A program made the translations under genes and the position numbers. DNA of 29,474 bases, from contig JAGXLQ010000001.1 of the NCBI GenBank assembly GCA_018334595.1, positions 1-29,474 on the forward strand, in the 5' to 3' direction. Below, in pieces: positions 7,592-16,772 of this stretch; the first letter of the stretch is position 1, and every line of letters begins with the position of its first letter. The notes beneath the pieces were generated by a model. That model was not told the DNA's origin. It made no database searches and was given only the letters and a program-made list of their open reading frames with translations. This stretch comes from Candidatus Bipolaricaulota bacterium. Lineage in GTDB: Bacteria > Bipolaricaulota > Bipolaricaulia > M55B111.

Positions 7592-10500
7592 ATGGATTTT
7601 GTTCACCTGCATGTCCACTCCAACTATAGCCTGCTTGACTCCACGAACAAGATAGAAGAGCTACTGGAGAAGACGAAGGAGAAGGACATGTCTTCGATCG
7701 CTCTAACCGACCATGGAAACATAAGGGGAGTGATTAGGTTCTATGACAAGGCCAAGGAGATAGGGGTAAAGCCTATTCTTGGCAGCGAATTATACGTGGC
7801 TCCGGGCAGCCGTTTCACCAAGCAGGGCAAGGACCAGGGAGACGAAAAGTACTTCCACCTGGTCGTTCTCGCCAAGGATGCCGGGGGTTATCGCAACCTC
7901 GTTAAGCTATCCAGCAAGGCGTTTACAGAAGGTTTCTACTACAAACCGAGGGTTGACAATGAACTGCTGGAGGAGTACTCGGACGGGCTCATTGCCTTGA
8001 GCGCCTGCAAAAGCGGAGAGGTGCCGAAAAAACTGTTGAGGAATGATCGTCAGGGCGCACTGGAATCTGCCAGGAGGCTGTCCGCTATATTTGGTGAGGA
8101 CGACTTTTTCATAGAGCTGCAAGACCAGGGAGTCGAGGGACAGGAAGAGCTAAACGAGAAGTTGATTGACGTGGCGGAGGAGCTGGACCTGGGAATAGTG
8201 GCGACCAACGACGTTCATTACCCGGAAGCTGAGGACCGTCTGGCCCACGAGGTCCTGTTAAACATCAAGGCGAACAAGAAGATCACGGACGAGGACCGCA
8301 TGCGCTACGAGGGAGAGGAGTACTATTTAAAGTCCCCCGAAGAGATGTGGGAGCGGTTCTCTCACCTGCCGGAAGCGATCGAAAACACCGTTGAGATAGC
8401 TGACAGGTGTAACGTGGAGCTGGACTTCGGAGAGGAGTACCTCCTGCCCCCATTTGAGGTCCCGGAAGGATATGATGCCTCCGGTGAGTATCTACGGGAG
8501 CTGGTCGAGGAAGGTGCGAAGGACCGCTGGGGCGAGATAACGGACAAGATTCAGGACCGCATAGATCACGAGTTGAGCATTATCGGGGAGATGGGGTACC
8601 CAACCTATTTTCTCATCGTTCGGGATTTCATTAGGTTTGCCCGTGACAACGATATACCCGTCGGTCCCGGCCGTGGGTCGGCCGCTTCCAGCGTGGTGGC
8701 CTATACGCTCGGGATCACCGATATAGACCCTCTTGAACACGAACTCCTCTTTGAGAGATTTCTCAACCCGGGACGGGTTAGCATGCCCGATATCGACATC
8801 GACTTCTGCATGGAAGGGCGCGACCGGGTTATCAAGTACGTCGTGGACAAGTACGGCGAGGACCACGTGGCTCAGATAGCGACGTTTGACACCATGGCTG
8901 CCAGGTCGTCGATAAGGGACGTAGCGAGGGTTCTCGATATTCCCTACGATGATGCCGACCAAATAGCCAAGGCCATCCCACCCGGTACGTCACTTGACGA
9001 GGCGATGGAATCCGTGCCCGACTTCACGGAGAAATACAACGCGAACGAGACGTATCGGCAGCTCTTCGACATTGCCCGCAAGCTGGAGGGGCTTTTCCGC
9101 AACGCCTCGACGCACGCGGCTGGGGTAGTCATAGCCCCGGGAAAGCTGACCAATTACGCCCCGCTGCAGAGGTTGAGTGACGGGGAAATAGTCACGCAGT
9201 ACGACATGGAAGTCCTTGAGGACATCGGACTACTTAAGATGGACTTCCTCGGGTTGAGGAACCTTACGATTATTGACAAGGCGTTTAACCTGATCGAGAA
9301 GGCCGAGGGGGAGGAGTTGACGCTGGCCGACATCCCCGAAAACGACGAGAAGACGTTTGAACTGCTCAAACGGGGGGATACTATCGGCGTCTTTCAGCTC
9401 GAGAGCGAAGGAATGCAGGGCTTGATGAAGCGACTCGAGCCCGAGGAGTTTGAGGATATCATTGCTGCCAACGCCCTCTACCGGCCGGGTCCCCTGGAGA
9501 GTGGAATGACGGAGGATTACATTAAGAGGAAGCACGGCAACCAGGAAGTGACCTATCCCCACCCGGAGTTGCAGGGCGTTCTGGACGAGACCTACGGACT
9601 TCCAATCTATCAGGAGCAGATAATGCAGATGGCTCAGGAGCTCGCCGGGTTCTCGCTCCCCGAGGCAGATACCCTGAGGGTCGCGATGGGCAAGAAGAAG
9701 AAGAAAGTTATGGCTCAACTTAAGGAAAAATTTATTCAGGGTTGTATCGATAACGATATCTCCGAGGAAAAGGCCAAGAACCTCTTTGCGGACATAGATA
9801 AGTTCTCACGGTACGGCTTCAACAAGTCTCACTCTACGGCTTACGCGCGAATATCCTATTCCACGGCGTGGTTGAAGGCCAACCATTCCGCAGCATATAT
9901 GTCCAGCCTCCTGACGAGCGTGGGTGGTAACGAGGACAAGGTGGAGAAGTACATCAAGGATTGTGAGGACATGGGGATCAAGGTCCTCCCGCCTGACGTG
10001 AACGAAAGCTACCTCGAATTCAGCCCCACCCCGGATGGGAACATCCGCTTCGGGCTCGAAGCGGTAAAGTACGTCGGCAGCGAACCCGCTCGGGCTATTG
10101 TCGAGTCCCGCGGGGAGGGATACAGTTCGTTCCTTGGGTTGTGTCAGCGGGTCGGCGGTAGTTTGAACAAGGAAGCGTTAGAGAGCCTGATCCGCGTCGG
10201 CGCGTTTGACCGCTTTGGCACCAGGAAATACCTGCTATCGCAGATTCAAAAGGGACTGGAGATAGGGGGGATCTCAGCAAACCAGAAGAAGAGCGGCCAG
10301 AAATCCTTCTTTGACCAGGGTGTCTCCTTCAAGGAAGAGACCAAGGACAAGGAGCAAATGGAAGAATTTCCCCGGGCACAATGTCTCCGGATGGAAAAGG
10401 AGTACCTCGGAGTATATATTAGCGGGGATCCCCTGGAGGAGCACCGGACCGAACTTGAGTCCTTTTCTTGCTGTAACCTGGACGAACTGCCGACCAACTC

Positions 10501-11011
10501 CAAGAACGGTTCAGCCTGGCTGGCAGGGCGTATCAGCGAGATAAATCAGATAAACACGAGAAAGGGCGACCCGATGGCCTTCTTTACGATCTCCGACGGT
10601 TACGGAGAACAGGAACTCGTTGCCTTTCCGGAAGTCTTTCAAAAGTCGAGCTCGTTACTCGTAGATGACAACATCCTGGTGATAAAGGCAAAGATCGGTG
10701 AAAGGAATGGGAACCAACAGCTGATTGCGAGCAAGTTGTTCTCGATTGAGGACGCTTGGGAAAAACTGAAGAAGGAACTTGAACTGGTAGTGAACGCCAA
10801 TTTGATTCACGATGAATCGTTCGACAGGTTACGCGATCTAGTAGACGAGGGTGATACCCCCGTCTACTTCAAGCTGTGCGATGAGGGGACTGATAGGTAC
10901 GTCGTCGTCAAATCCGGCAGCCAATTCCGGATCAAGGTCGACAGGGACCTCTTACATGATCTCAGGGAACTGGAAGAGGTAACCGACGTGAAGATATCAC
11001 CTACAGGGTAA
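7592..11011 (+). CDS. dnaE: DNA polymerase III alpha subunit (replicative)
   Basis: This 1139-residue catalytic subunit of the replicative polymerase is of the DnaE (not PolC) type. An N-terminal PHP domain (about 1-270) begins with HLHVHSNYSLLDS and contains ALTDHGN. The polymerase core includes GPGRGSAASS (about residue 358), the catalytic aspartates in PDIDIDF (about 398-404) and the third acidic position in LKMDFLGL (about 548). YRPGPLESGM and YGFNKSHSTAYA follow. A helix-hairpin-helix region comes next, and an OB-fold near residue 970 (WLAGRISEINQI...PMAFFTISD) binds single-stranded DNA. No 3'-5' exonuclease domain is inserted, so proofreading must come from the PHP domain or a separate subunit. 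GGGGG precedes the ATG. The stop codon overlaps the next start by one base (TAATG). Confidence 0.97.
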   Translation: MDFVHLHVHSNYSLLDSTNKIEELLEKTKEKDMSSIALTDHGNIRGVIRFYDKAKEIGVKPILGSELYVAPGSRFTKQGKDQGDEKYFHLVVLAKDAGGYRNLVKLSSKAFTEGFYYKPRVDNELLEEYSDGLIALSACKSGEVPKKLLRNDRQGALESARRLSAIFGEDDFFIELQDQGVEGQEELNEKLIDVAEELDLGIVATNDVHYPEAEDRLAHEVLLNIKANKKITDEDRMRYEGEEYYLKSPEEMWERFSHLPEAIENTVEIADRCNVELDFGEEYLLPPFEVPEGYDASGEYLRELVEEGAKDRWGEITDKIQDRIDHELSIIGEMGYPTYFLIVRDFIRFARDNDIPVGPGRGSAASSVVAYTLGITDIDPLEHELLFERFLNPGRVSMPDIDIDFCMEGRDRVIKYVVDKYGEDHVAQIATFDTMAARSSIRDVARVLDIPYDDADQIAKAIPPGTSLDEAMESVPDFTEKYNANETYRQLFDIARKLEGLFRNASTHAAGVVIAPGKLTNYAPLQRLSDGEIVTQYDMEVLEDIGLLKMDFLGLRNLTIIDKAFNLIEKAEGEELTLADIPENDEKTFELLKRGDTIGVFQLESEGMQGLMKRLEPEEFEDIIAANALYRPGPLESGMTEDYIKRKHGNQEVTYPHPELQGVLDETYGLPIYQEQIMQMAQELAGFSLPEADTLRVAMGKKKKKVMAQLKEKFIQGCIDNDISEEKAKNLFADIDKFSRYGFNKSHSTAYARISYSTAWLKANHSAAYMSSLLTSVGGNEDKVEKYIKDCEDMGIKVLPPDVNESYLEFSPTPDGNIRFGLEAVKYVGSEPARAIVESRGEGYSSFLGLCQRVGGSLNKEALESLIRVGAFDRFGTRKYLLSQIQKGLEIGGISANQKKSGQKSFFDQGVSFKEETKDKEQMEEFPRAQCLRMEKEYLGVYISGDPLEEHRTELESFSCCNLDELPTNSKNGSAWLAGRISEINQINTRKGDPMAFFTISDGYGEQELVAFPEVFQKSSSLLVDDNILVIKAKIGERNGNQQLIASKLFSIEDAWEKLKKELELVVNANLIHDESFDRLRDLVDEGDTPVYFKLCDEGTDRYVVVKSGSQFRIKVDRDLLHDLRELEEVTDVKISPTG

Positions 11012-12294
11012 TGAAGAGAAAAGAGATGGATTGGAAGGGAATATTTAAGTGGTTTTATCCGGGAATGAAGGTGAAGCGTTGGGGACTGCTGGTGCTCCTC
11101 TCCGCGATATTATTTGGCTTTTCAATATTGCTTCTCGTGGGGAGAGACTGGGTAGGCCTAGTTTACAACACCCTTCTTTCCCAACCGGCTTACTATTACC
11201 TGGCCGCCTCCCTCGGCCTTCTGGCTGGCGTTATTGGTCTGATCTGGGGAGTAAATCGTGTTACACACTCGATTACGACGGTTATCAAGCCACCGAGTCG
11301 TTCCACCTCCGATATCATCTGGCAAAGCCGTCTCCTCGACAAAGGCGTCAAAGTCGTAGCCGTGGGTGGAGGTACCGGCCTCTCCGTTCTCTTACGTGGG
11401 CTAAAGAAACATACTGCCAACATAACTGCTATTGTCACGGTAATGGACGACGGGGGTAGCTCTGGTAGGCTTCGGAAGGAGATGAATATGCTCCCCCCCG
11501 GCGACATCAGAAACTGTTTGATCGCACTTGCAGACGACGAATCGAAGATGAGCAGGGTATTTCAGCACCGGTTCCATGACGGGGCTGGGCTCGGAGGTCA
11601 CTCCCTGGGGAACCTAATTATAGCGGGGATGGAGCAGATTGAGGGGGGATTTGACCTCGCGATAGAGGAGACTAGCAACCTGTTGAACATTAGAGGGAGG
11701 GTGGTACCCTCAACTTTGAAGAACACCCACATCGTGGCCACGCTGGAAGGAGGAAAGGTGGTGACGGGTGAGAGCAGTCTCCATAAACACCCGGAGAGGA
11801 TTGAGAGGATAACGCTAGCCGAACCCGCCGCTCCCTATTCCCAGGCGGTGGAGGCCATTGAGGGTGCAGACGTGATTATTCTTGGGCCGGGCAGCCTATA
11901 TACGTCAATTATCCCCAACATGTTGGTTGACGGTATCCCCGAAGCTATAGAAGGATCCCCGGCGACTAAGTACTACGTAACCAACGTGATGACCGAACCG
12001 GGAGAGACCGATGGGATGTCCGCCTGTGACCACCTCGGGGCGCTCAACTCCTATATAGAGGTCTCTTGCCTTGATTATGGCATCGTAAACACCGGTGACG
12101 TCGATAGGGACATTCTGGTTAGGTACGTGGAGGAAGGGTCGGGGCTTGTGGAAGCCGACCTTGGGTCCGATAATAAGTACGGTTTGAAGTTAATTGAAGG
12201 TGACTTGATAGAGCTGGTGAAACTGGAGGGGAAACAGACGGTCAAGCACAACCACGAGCATTTGGCCACATTAATCCTCGATAGTTGCCAATAG
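11011..12294 (+). CDS. yvcK: YvcK/CofD-like protein with N-terminal membrane anchor
   Basis: This 427-residue protein combines an N-terminal region of about 105 residues carrying two predicted membrane helices (about 27-45 and 62-84) with a YvcK domain. The latter shows the nucleotide-binding VVAVGGGTGLSVLLRGLK, then VTVMDDGGSSGRLR, the PPGDIRNCL segment and GHSLGNLI. YvcK proteins bind UDP-sugars and link central carbon metabolism to cell-wall synthesis and shape in Bacillus and mycobacteria. Their catalytic relative CofD makes coenzyme F420 precursors, but the sequence fits the YvcK branch. The Bacillus protein is soluble and about 317 residues long, so the anchor is an addition, also known in some Firmicutes. 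It is translationally coupled to dnaE. Its role here is inferred only from the family. Confidence 0.9.
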   Translation: MKRKEMDWKGIFKWFYPGMKVKRWGLLVLLSAILFGFSILLLVGRDWVGLVYNTLLSQPAYYYLAASLGLLAGVIGLIWGVNRVTHSITTVIKPPSRSTSDIIWQSRLLDKGVKVVAVGGGTGLSVLLRGLKKHTANITAIVTVMDDGGSSGRLRKEMNMLPPGDIRNCLIALADDESKMSRVFQHRFHDGAGLGGHSLGNLIIAGMEQIEGGFDLAIEETSNLLNIRGRVVPSTLKNTHIVATLEGGKVVTGESSLHKHPERIERITLAEPAAPYSQAVEAIEGADVIILGPGSLYTSIIPNMLVDGIPEAIEGSPATKYYVTNVMTEPGETDGMSACDHLGALNSYIEVSCLDYGIVNTGDVDRDILVRYVEEGSGLVEADLGSDNKYGLKLIEGDLIELVKLEGKQTVKHNHEHLATLILDSCQ

Positions 12295-12350
12295 AGATAT
12301 CGGTTCGAGTGTTTGAACAGCCCCATAATTGATAGAAGGTGAGGTATTTA

Positions 12351-14183
12351 ATGAATGATTCCCGGGAAAAGTATATCCCCGATCTGAGCGTGATAGTAGA
12401 CGGAGGCATCACTGAGCTAGTCTCAACGAGGCAGTTGCAAGGGGTAGAGGTTGTCGTACCCGAGGTCGTAGTCCTTGAACTGGAAGCCGAAGCGACGAAC
12501 GGTCAGGAAACTGGATACAAGGGTTTGAACGAGTTAAAGAAGCTGAGGGAATTCTGCGAGGAGGGTCTAATTGACCTGAAGTTCGAGGGCGCGGAGGACC
12601 TGAGTCCTGCCCCACCAGGCCCGAAGGGGTTGGATCCGGTAATCAGAGGCCTAGCTCAGCGACTTCACGGTACGCTGATTACGAACAACAAAATTCAAGC
12701 CTCAATTGCTCGCAGCAAGGGGTTGTCCGTGCAACTGCACCGGCCGCGAGGGAAGGATACGGAAAAGAGTTTAGAGGGGTTGGAACTGCTGGATTACTTC
12801 GATGAGACGACTATGTCCGTTCACCTTCGCGCGGATACGGTACCACGCGCCAAGATGGGTACACCGGATTCGGTCCAACTCGAGTCGATAAGCGAAAAGA
12901 AGCTCAGTTCTGAGCGACTGGAACAGCTGACTGAAGAAATAGTTGAGGTTGCTGATGTCCACCCTGCCGGCTTTATCGAGATGGATTCGGGTGGCGCGTC
13001 GGTAGTTCAGCTGGGCAATATTCGTATAGCGATAGCCAAGCCGCCTTTTTCCGATGCGATAGAGATTACGGCTACCCGTCCGGTCAAGAAGACGACGATT
13101 GCCGACTACTCCTATTCCGAGCTCATAGAGAGCAGGTTACAGCAATCACACCGTGGCGTGCTGGTTGCCGGCGCTCCGGGGATGGGAAAATCAACTCTGG
13201 TGCAGGCTCTGTCGGAGTTCCTTCGGGATTCCGGTTGGATCGTCAAGACCATGGAAAAGCCTCGTGACCTGGACGTTTCTCCGGAGATAAGTCAGTACCG
13301 TGATTTGAACGGGGAGATGGCGGATACGGCGGAAATACTCCTGTTGACCCGGCCTGACTACACGATTTTTGATGAGATGAGGCAGACCTCCGACTTCGAG
13401 GTCTTTGCCGACCTCCGCATGTCGGGCGTTGGCCTGGTTGGGGTAGTTCACGCGACCAAGGCCATTGATTCGTTACAGCGCCTTGTGGGCAGGGTAGAAC
13501 TCGGAATGATCCCTCAAATCGTGGATACCGTTTTGCACGTGGATGGGGGAGATATCAAGAAGGTGTTCGACGTTGAGATGACTGTAAAGACACCATCAGG
13601 TATGGAGCAGGGTGACCTATCCAGGCCGGTCATCGAGGTCCGGGATTTCGAAACCGGAAGTCTGAGCTACGAGATCTATACGTTCGGAGAACAGGTAGTA
13701 GTCATTCCCCTGGAAGGCCAGGAGCAGAACAGAATCTGGGACTTTGCGACGTCGGGACTGGAGGATCAGCTGGCCCAGGAGTTGCCATTTGACTTCGACC
13801 TGGAAATAAGATCCAACAACCGTATAGCGATTTACGTGGCCGATCACCACGTACCCGCGGTCCTCGGTCATGGAGGGAAGAGGGTAGATGCCCTTGAAAA
13901 AAAGGTGGGACTTCACATTGACGTGAGGACCTTCGCCGAGAGAGAGAGTTCTTCGCCTACTTCACCTGACTTCCGGGTCAAAAATTCTGACGAGTACCTG
14001 CTGCTGAATTTTGACCCTTCCTTCAGCAACGAGGAGATAGAGATATCGATTAACGGGGAACGCGTCTTCTCCGGAGCGGTATCCAAGAAAGGACGGATTA
14101 AGCTGACCAAGGATACTCACCAGGCAAGACGGATAAAGAAGGCGCAACGTGAAGGGGATAAGATTACAGTCAACAAGCTCTAG
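12351..14183 (+). CDS. PIN-domain ATPase of the PilT/PINA family (COG1855-like)
   Basis: This 610-residue protein has three parts. An N-terminal PIN-type nuclease domain (about 1-125) has spaced acidic residues (YIPDLSVIVDGG, VVVPEVVVLELE, LITNNKIQASIARSKG). A secretion/PilT-like ATPase core has Walker A GAPGMGKST (about 273-281), an acidic Walker B region in YTIFDEMRQTSDFEVFADLRMSG, and GVVHATKAIDSLQRL. A KH-like RNA/DNA-binding stretch (VPAVLGHGGKRVDALEKKVG, about 503-522) precedes a basic C-terminus. Archaeal PINA is a hexameric ATPase reported to act on branched DNA; bacterial members are scattered and mostly uncharacterised. The ATG at 12351 was chosen because GAAGGTGAGG ends 6 bases upstream; the earlier GTG at 12339 overlaps that site. 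It is the last gene of the eno operon and meets rtcB tail to tail with 5 bases between them. Confidence 0.88.
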   Translation: MNDSREKYIPDLSVIVDGGITELVSTRQLQGVEVVVPEVVVLELEAEATNGQETGYKGLNELKKLREFCEEGLIDLKFEGAEDLSPAPPGPKGLDPVIRGLAQRLHGTLITNNKIQASIARSKGLSVQLHRPRGKDTEKSLEGLELLDYFDETTMSVHLRADTVPRAKMGTPDSVQLESISEKKLSSERLEQLTEEIVEVADVHPAGFIEMDSGGASVVQLGNIRIAIAKPPFSDAIEITATRPVKKTTIADYSYSELIESRLQQSHRGVLVAGAPGMGKSTLVQALSEFLRDSGWIVKTMEKPRDLDVSPEISQYRDLNGEMADTAEILLLTRPDYTIFDEMRQTSDFEVFADLRMSGVGLVGVVHATKAIDSLQRLVGRVELGMIPQIVDTVLHVDGGDIKKVFDVEMTVKTPSGMEQGDLSRPVIEVRDFETGSLSYEIYTFGEQVVVIPLEGQEQNRIWDFATSGLEDQLAQELPFDFDLEIRSNNRIAIYVADHHVPAVLGHGGKRVDALEKKVGLHIDVRTFAERESSSPTSPDFRVKNSDEYLLLNFDPSFSNEEIEISINGERVFSGAVSKKGRIKLTKDTHQARRIKKAQREGDKITVNKL

Positions 14184-14188
14184 GGCGG

Positions 14189-15658
14189 TTACCCCTTAAC
14201 GACTATTATCGGTTTGAGCTTGGCCACTTTTGGTGTCAGTCCATTGGTGTCGACAGAATCAACCACCCTGTCCACGTCCTTGTAAGCACCGGGAGCCTCC
14301 TCTGCCAGTCCGGGGTAGGAGTGCGATTTTACTACTATTCCCCTCGACCTGAGAGACGTCTCCACGTCCTCACCCCAGAATTTCGACTTGGCCTTCTTGC
14401 GAGACATCGCCCTCCCTGCACCGTGAATCCCGCTGCCGAACGTCATTTTCATTGCCGTCTCCGTTCCCCGTAGGACGTAGGAGGATGACCCCATCGTCCC
14501 CCCGACGAGTACCGGCCCGCCGACTCCTCTGTAGGCCTTGGGTAACTCTTTGCGCCCCGGCCCGAACGCCCGCGTGGCCCCCTTTCTGTGGACCAGTAAT
14601 CGTTGTTGGACTCCGTTCACGGTGTGGTCTTCGACCTTGGCGGTGTTGTGGCCCACTTCGTAGACGGTCCTTATCTCCTGTGGTGGGATGTCGACGACCC
14701 GTGAGAACCCCCGGCGTGCCAGTCCGGCCAGGACCTGGCGGTTGGCAAAGGCGCAGTTCATTCCACATCTCATGGCGCTCAGGTATTCTCTCCCCTCGGG
14801 GCTGTCTATCGGTGCGGATACCAACTCCCGTTCCTCGATCGGGAGGTCGTATTTTTTGCTGGCGTCCTTCAGTTTGGAGAGGTAGTCCTGCCCTATTTGA
14901 TGACCGAGGGCCCGGGAGCCCGTATGTATTGATATGACTATTTGACCCTCGTGTAAGCCGTAAGTGTCCCCGGCCTCCCGGTCGTAAATTTCCTTTACCT
15001 CCTGTACTTCCAGGTAGTGATTGCCTGAACCGAGGGTCCCCACCTGTTTAAATTGACGCTGTTTGGCGCGCCGGCTGACGTTTTTCGGGTCCGCTCCGTC
15101 GATCCGCCCGTTTTCCTCTACATATTCAAGGTCGTCTTCGATCCCGTAACCGATTTCCAACCCGAACCTAGCTCCCTGGACGAGCGCCTTATCTATCTCC
15201 TCGATCGAAAGGTTGATTTCGCCTTCGGACCCAAGTCCTGCGGGGACCGTCCTGTAAAGGGTGTCTGCCAGTTTGTCCTTGACCTTGGTTACGTCACGGA
15301 CTTCTAGAGGGGTCCTCAGTAAACGGACGCCGCAGTTGATGTCAAACCCCACGCCACCGGCAACGACTACTCCGTCCTCCACGTCGAATGCCCCTACGCC
15401 GCCAATCGGGAATCCATAACCGGGGTGGATGTCTGCCAGGCCGATGGACGCGGAGACGATACCCGGAAGGGAAGCCACGTTTATCAGTTGCTCCAGCGAA
15501 CTCCATTGGTCCTCTTGTCGATACTCAGCGAGGAGTCCTTTAGCGGAATCCCGGTCGACAAACAACCTGCCGGGAACGTTCATCTTCCCGAACTCCTCGA
15601 TTTCCCAGGTGTTCTTGTCCAGCTCCTTCAGACTAATCTCTTGTCCGTTCAACGTCAT
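14189..15658 (-). CDS. rtcB: RNA-splicing ligase RtcB (tRNA ligase)
   Basis: RtcB joins RNA ends with 2',3'-cyclic phosphate or 3'-phosphate to 5'-OH ends, using GTP and Mn2+. It acts in RNA repair and, in archaea, in tRNA splicing. The 489-residue protein shows Mn2+ ligands in FDINCGVR (D106, C109), GTLGSGNH, HTGSRALGHQIG and VGHNTAK. HRKGATRAFGPG and GGTMGSSSYVL are also present. The nucleotidylated His is in GSGIHGAGR (H412). The length is normal for the long archaeal-like form. It is the last gene of a minus-strand operon behind archease, 14 bases away, and GGGAGGT precedes the start. The archease partner suggests that this RtcB depends on activation and multiple turnover, as known for archaeal enzymes. 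Confidence 0.96.
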   Translation of the reverse strand: MTLNGQEISLKELDKNTWEIEEFGKMNVPGRLFVDRDSAKGLLAEYRQEDQWSSLEQLINVASLPGIVSASIGLADIHPGYGFPIGGVGAFDVEDGVVVAGGVGFDINCGVRLLRTPLEVRDVTKVKDKLADTLYRTVPAGLGSEGEINLSIEEIDKALVQGARFGLEIGYGIEDDLEYVEENGRIDGADPKNVSRRAKQRQFKQVGTLGSGNHYLEVQEVKEIYDREAGDTYGLHEGQIVISIHTGSRALGHQIGQDYLSKLKDASKKYDLPIEERELVSAPIDSPEGREYLSAMRCGMNCAFANRQVLAGLARRGFSRVVDIPPQEIRTVYEVGHNTAKVEDHTVNGVQQRLLVHRKGATRAFGPGRKELPKAYRGVGGPVLVGGTMGSSSYVLRGTETAMKMTFGSGIHGAGRAMSRKKAKSKFWGEDVETSLRSRGIVVKSHSYPGLAEEAPGAYKDVDRVVDSVDTNGLTPKVAKLKPIIVVKG

Positions 15659-15672
15659 ACCTCCCGATTTAT

Positions 15673-16098
15673 CTACACGTCAACCACGAATACGCACGAC
15701 CACTCGTCGGGGTCCGGACTCGTTACTTCCAGACCCTGGTAGGTAATTCCTTTTACCTCAGTACCGAGGGAATGCCTTGACGGATCGATCTCCTCCCCCC
15801 TCAGGCGCCCGTGCAGCGTCAATCTGTCTGCGGTTTTCTCTACCTCAAGGTCGAACTCGGAGTAAACCGTCATTTGCAGTTGGCTTAGGGAGAGCAACTC
15901 CCCTAACCACTCGTAAAGCAGATCCTCCTCGTCTTCGCCCTCTACTGTCAGTCGTTCTTCTGTTGACTTCCTTACTCCTTCCAGGTCGGCCATGAGGCTA
16001 AACAAGGCCCTTGCCGCGCTGGCAAGAAGGCCTGTAAAGGTTTGCGCCCGTGCCCGGACCCCGACGTCGGCGCCGTGATCCAGGTACTCGTAATTCAC
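15673..16098 (-). CDS. Archease (RtcB-activating protein)
   Basis: This 141-residue protein is an archease. Archeases bind a metal ion and help RtcB form its guanylated intermediate, allowing multiple turnover. Key features are the N-terminal YLDHGADVGVRA with the acidic metal ligands, the central EDLLYEWLGELL segment, and the C-terminal GTEVKGITYQGLEV followed by a Cys-containing strand and the terminal Asp in VVDV. The length is typical. Its start overlaps the thpR stop by 4 bases (ATGA) and its stop is 14 bases before rtcB, so translation of the three proteins is probably coupled. The gene neighbourhood alone would almost prove the function. Confidence 0.94.
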   Translation of the reverse strand: MNYEYLDHGADVGVRARAQTFTGLLASAARALFSLMADLEGVRKSTEERLTVEGEDEEDLLYEWLGELLSLSQLQMTVYSEFDLEVEKTADRLTLHGRLRGEEIDPSRHSLGTEVKGITYQGLEVTSPDPDEWSCVFVVDV

Positions 16099-16667
16099 CT
16101 GTCCTCTCCTTGCAGGGGGAGTTTAAACAAGGGTGTGTAAACTGGTCCATCCCTTCTTAGTTCGCTTTCCATAAGCGTCAACTCGTCTATTTCCACCTCC
16201 CAGTTCTCTCCCACGGAAAAAGATTCGAGTTCTCGTCCCATTTCCTTGATCCTGCCATTATTTTTCTCCTTGGTCCTTCCCAGCGTGATATGAGGTATGT
16301 AGTCCCTCTCCTCCGGGTCGAAGCCCAGACCGGCCATCTCTTCCTCCAGGTCCGCGTATAGGGAGTGTATTTCCGCTGGCTCCGAACTGCTCCCAAGCCA
16401 GATGACTTTCGGGTAGCTTACTTTGGGAAAAGACCCAAGTTTGTCGATCTCCATGGTGAAGGCGGGGTTGTGGTCCGCGGGGGCCTTTGCCGCCTCCTCA
16501 ATTTCGTCTACGCGGGAGGGCTCCACCTCTCCGAGGAACTTGAGCGTTACATGAAGGTTGGCGGGGTCGACCCACTTTACGTATGCCGGTTGGTAGATAT
16601 CTTCGGATAGCTTTGCCATCCGTTTTCTTGTCTCTTCCGGGATTTCCAGACAAAAGAAGGTTCGCAT
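16095..16667 (-). CDS. thpR: RNA 2',3'-cyclic phosphodiesterase (2H family, LigT/ThpR)
   Basis: This 190-residue 2H phosphoesterase has the two catalytic tetrapeptides HVTL (in LHVTLKFLGEV) and HITL (in YIPHITLGR). The family opens RNA 2',3'-cyclic phosphates to 2'-phosphates and was first described as a 2'-5' RNA ligase. The ATG at 16667 was chosen because AGGTGG lies 5-6 bases upstream; the alternative GTG at 16676 falls inside that site. As first gene of the operon with archease and rtcB it handles the same kind of RNA end that RtcB seals. It may therefore tune whether a break is ligated or left with a 2'-phosphate. I found no clear promoter in the 105 bases before it. Confidence 0.93.
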   Translation of the reverse strand: MRTFFCLEIPEETRKRMAKLSEDIYQPAYVKWVDPANLHVTLKFLGEVEPSRVDEIEEAAKAPADHNPAFTMEIDKLGSFPKVSYPKVIWLGSSSEPAEIHSLYADLEEEMAGLGFDPEERDYIPHITLGRTKEKNNGRIKEMGRELESFSVGENWEVEIDELTLMESELRRDGPVYTPLFKLPLQGEDR

Positions 16668-16772
16668 TATTACCACCTGTTATTGATCAGAAACTATCAT
16701 CACTGGTAGTTACGGTATTGAATATGGTCGTAGGTTTCAACGTATTAACGGTTGGTGGATCAACTTTTGTGA

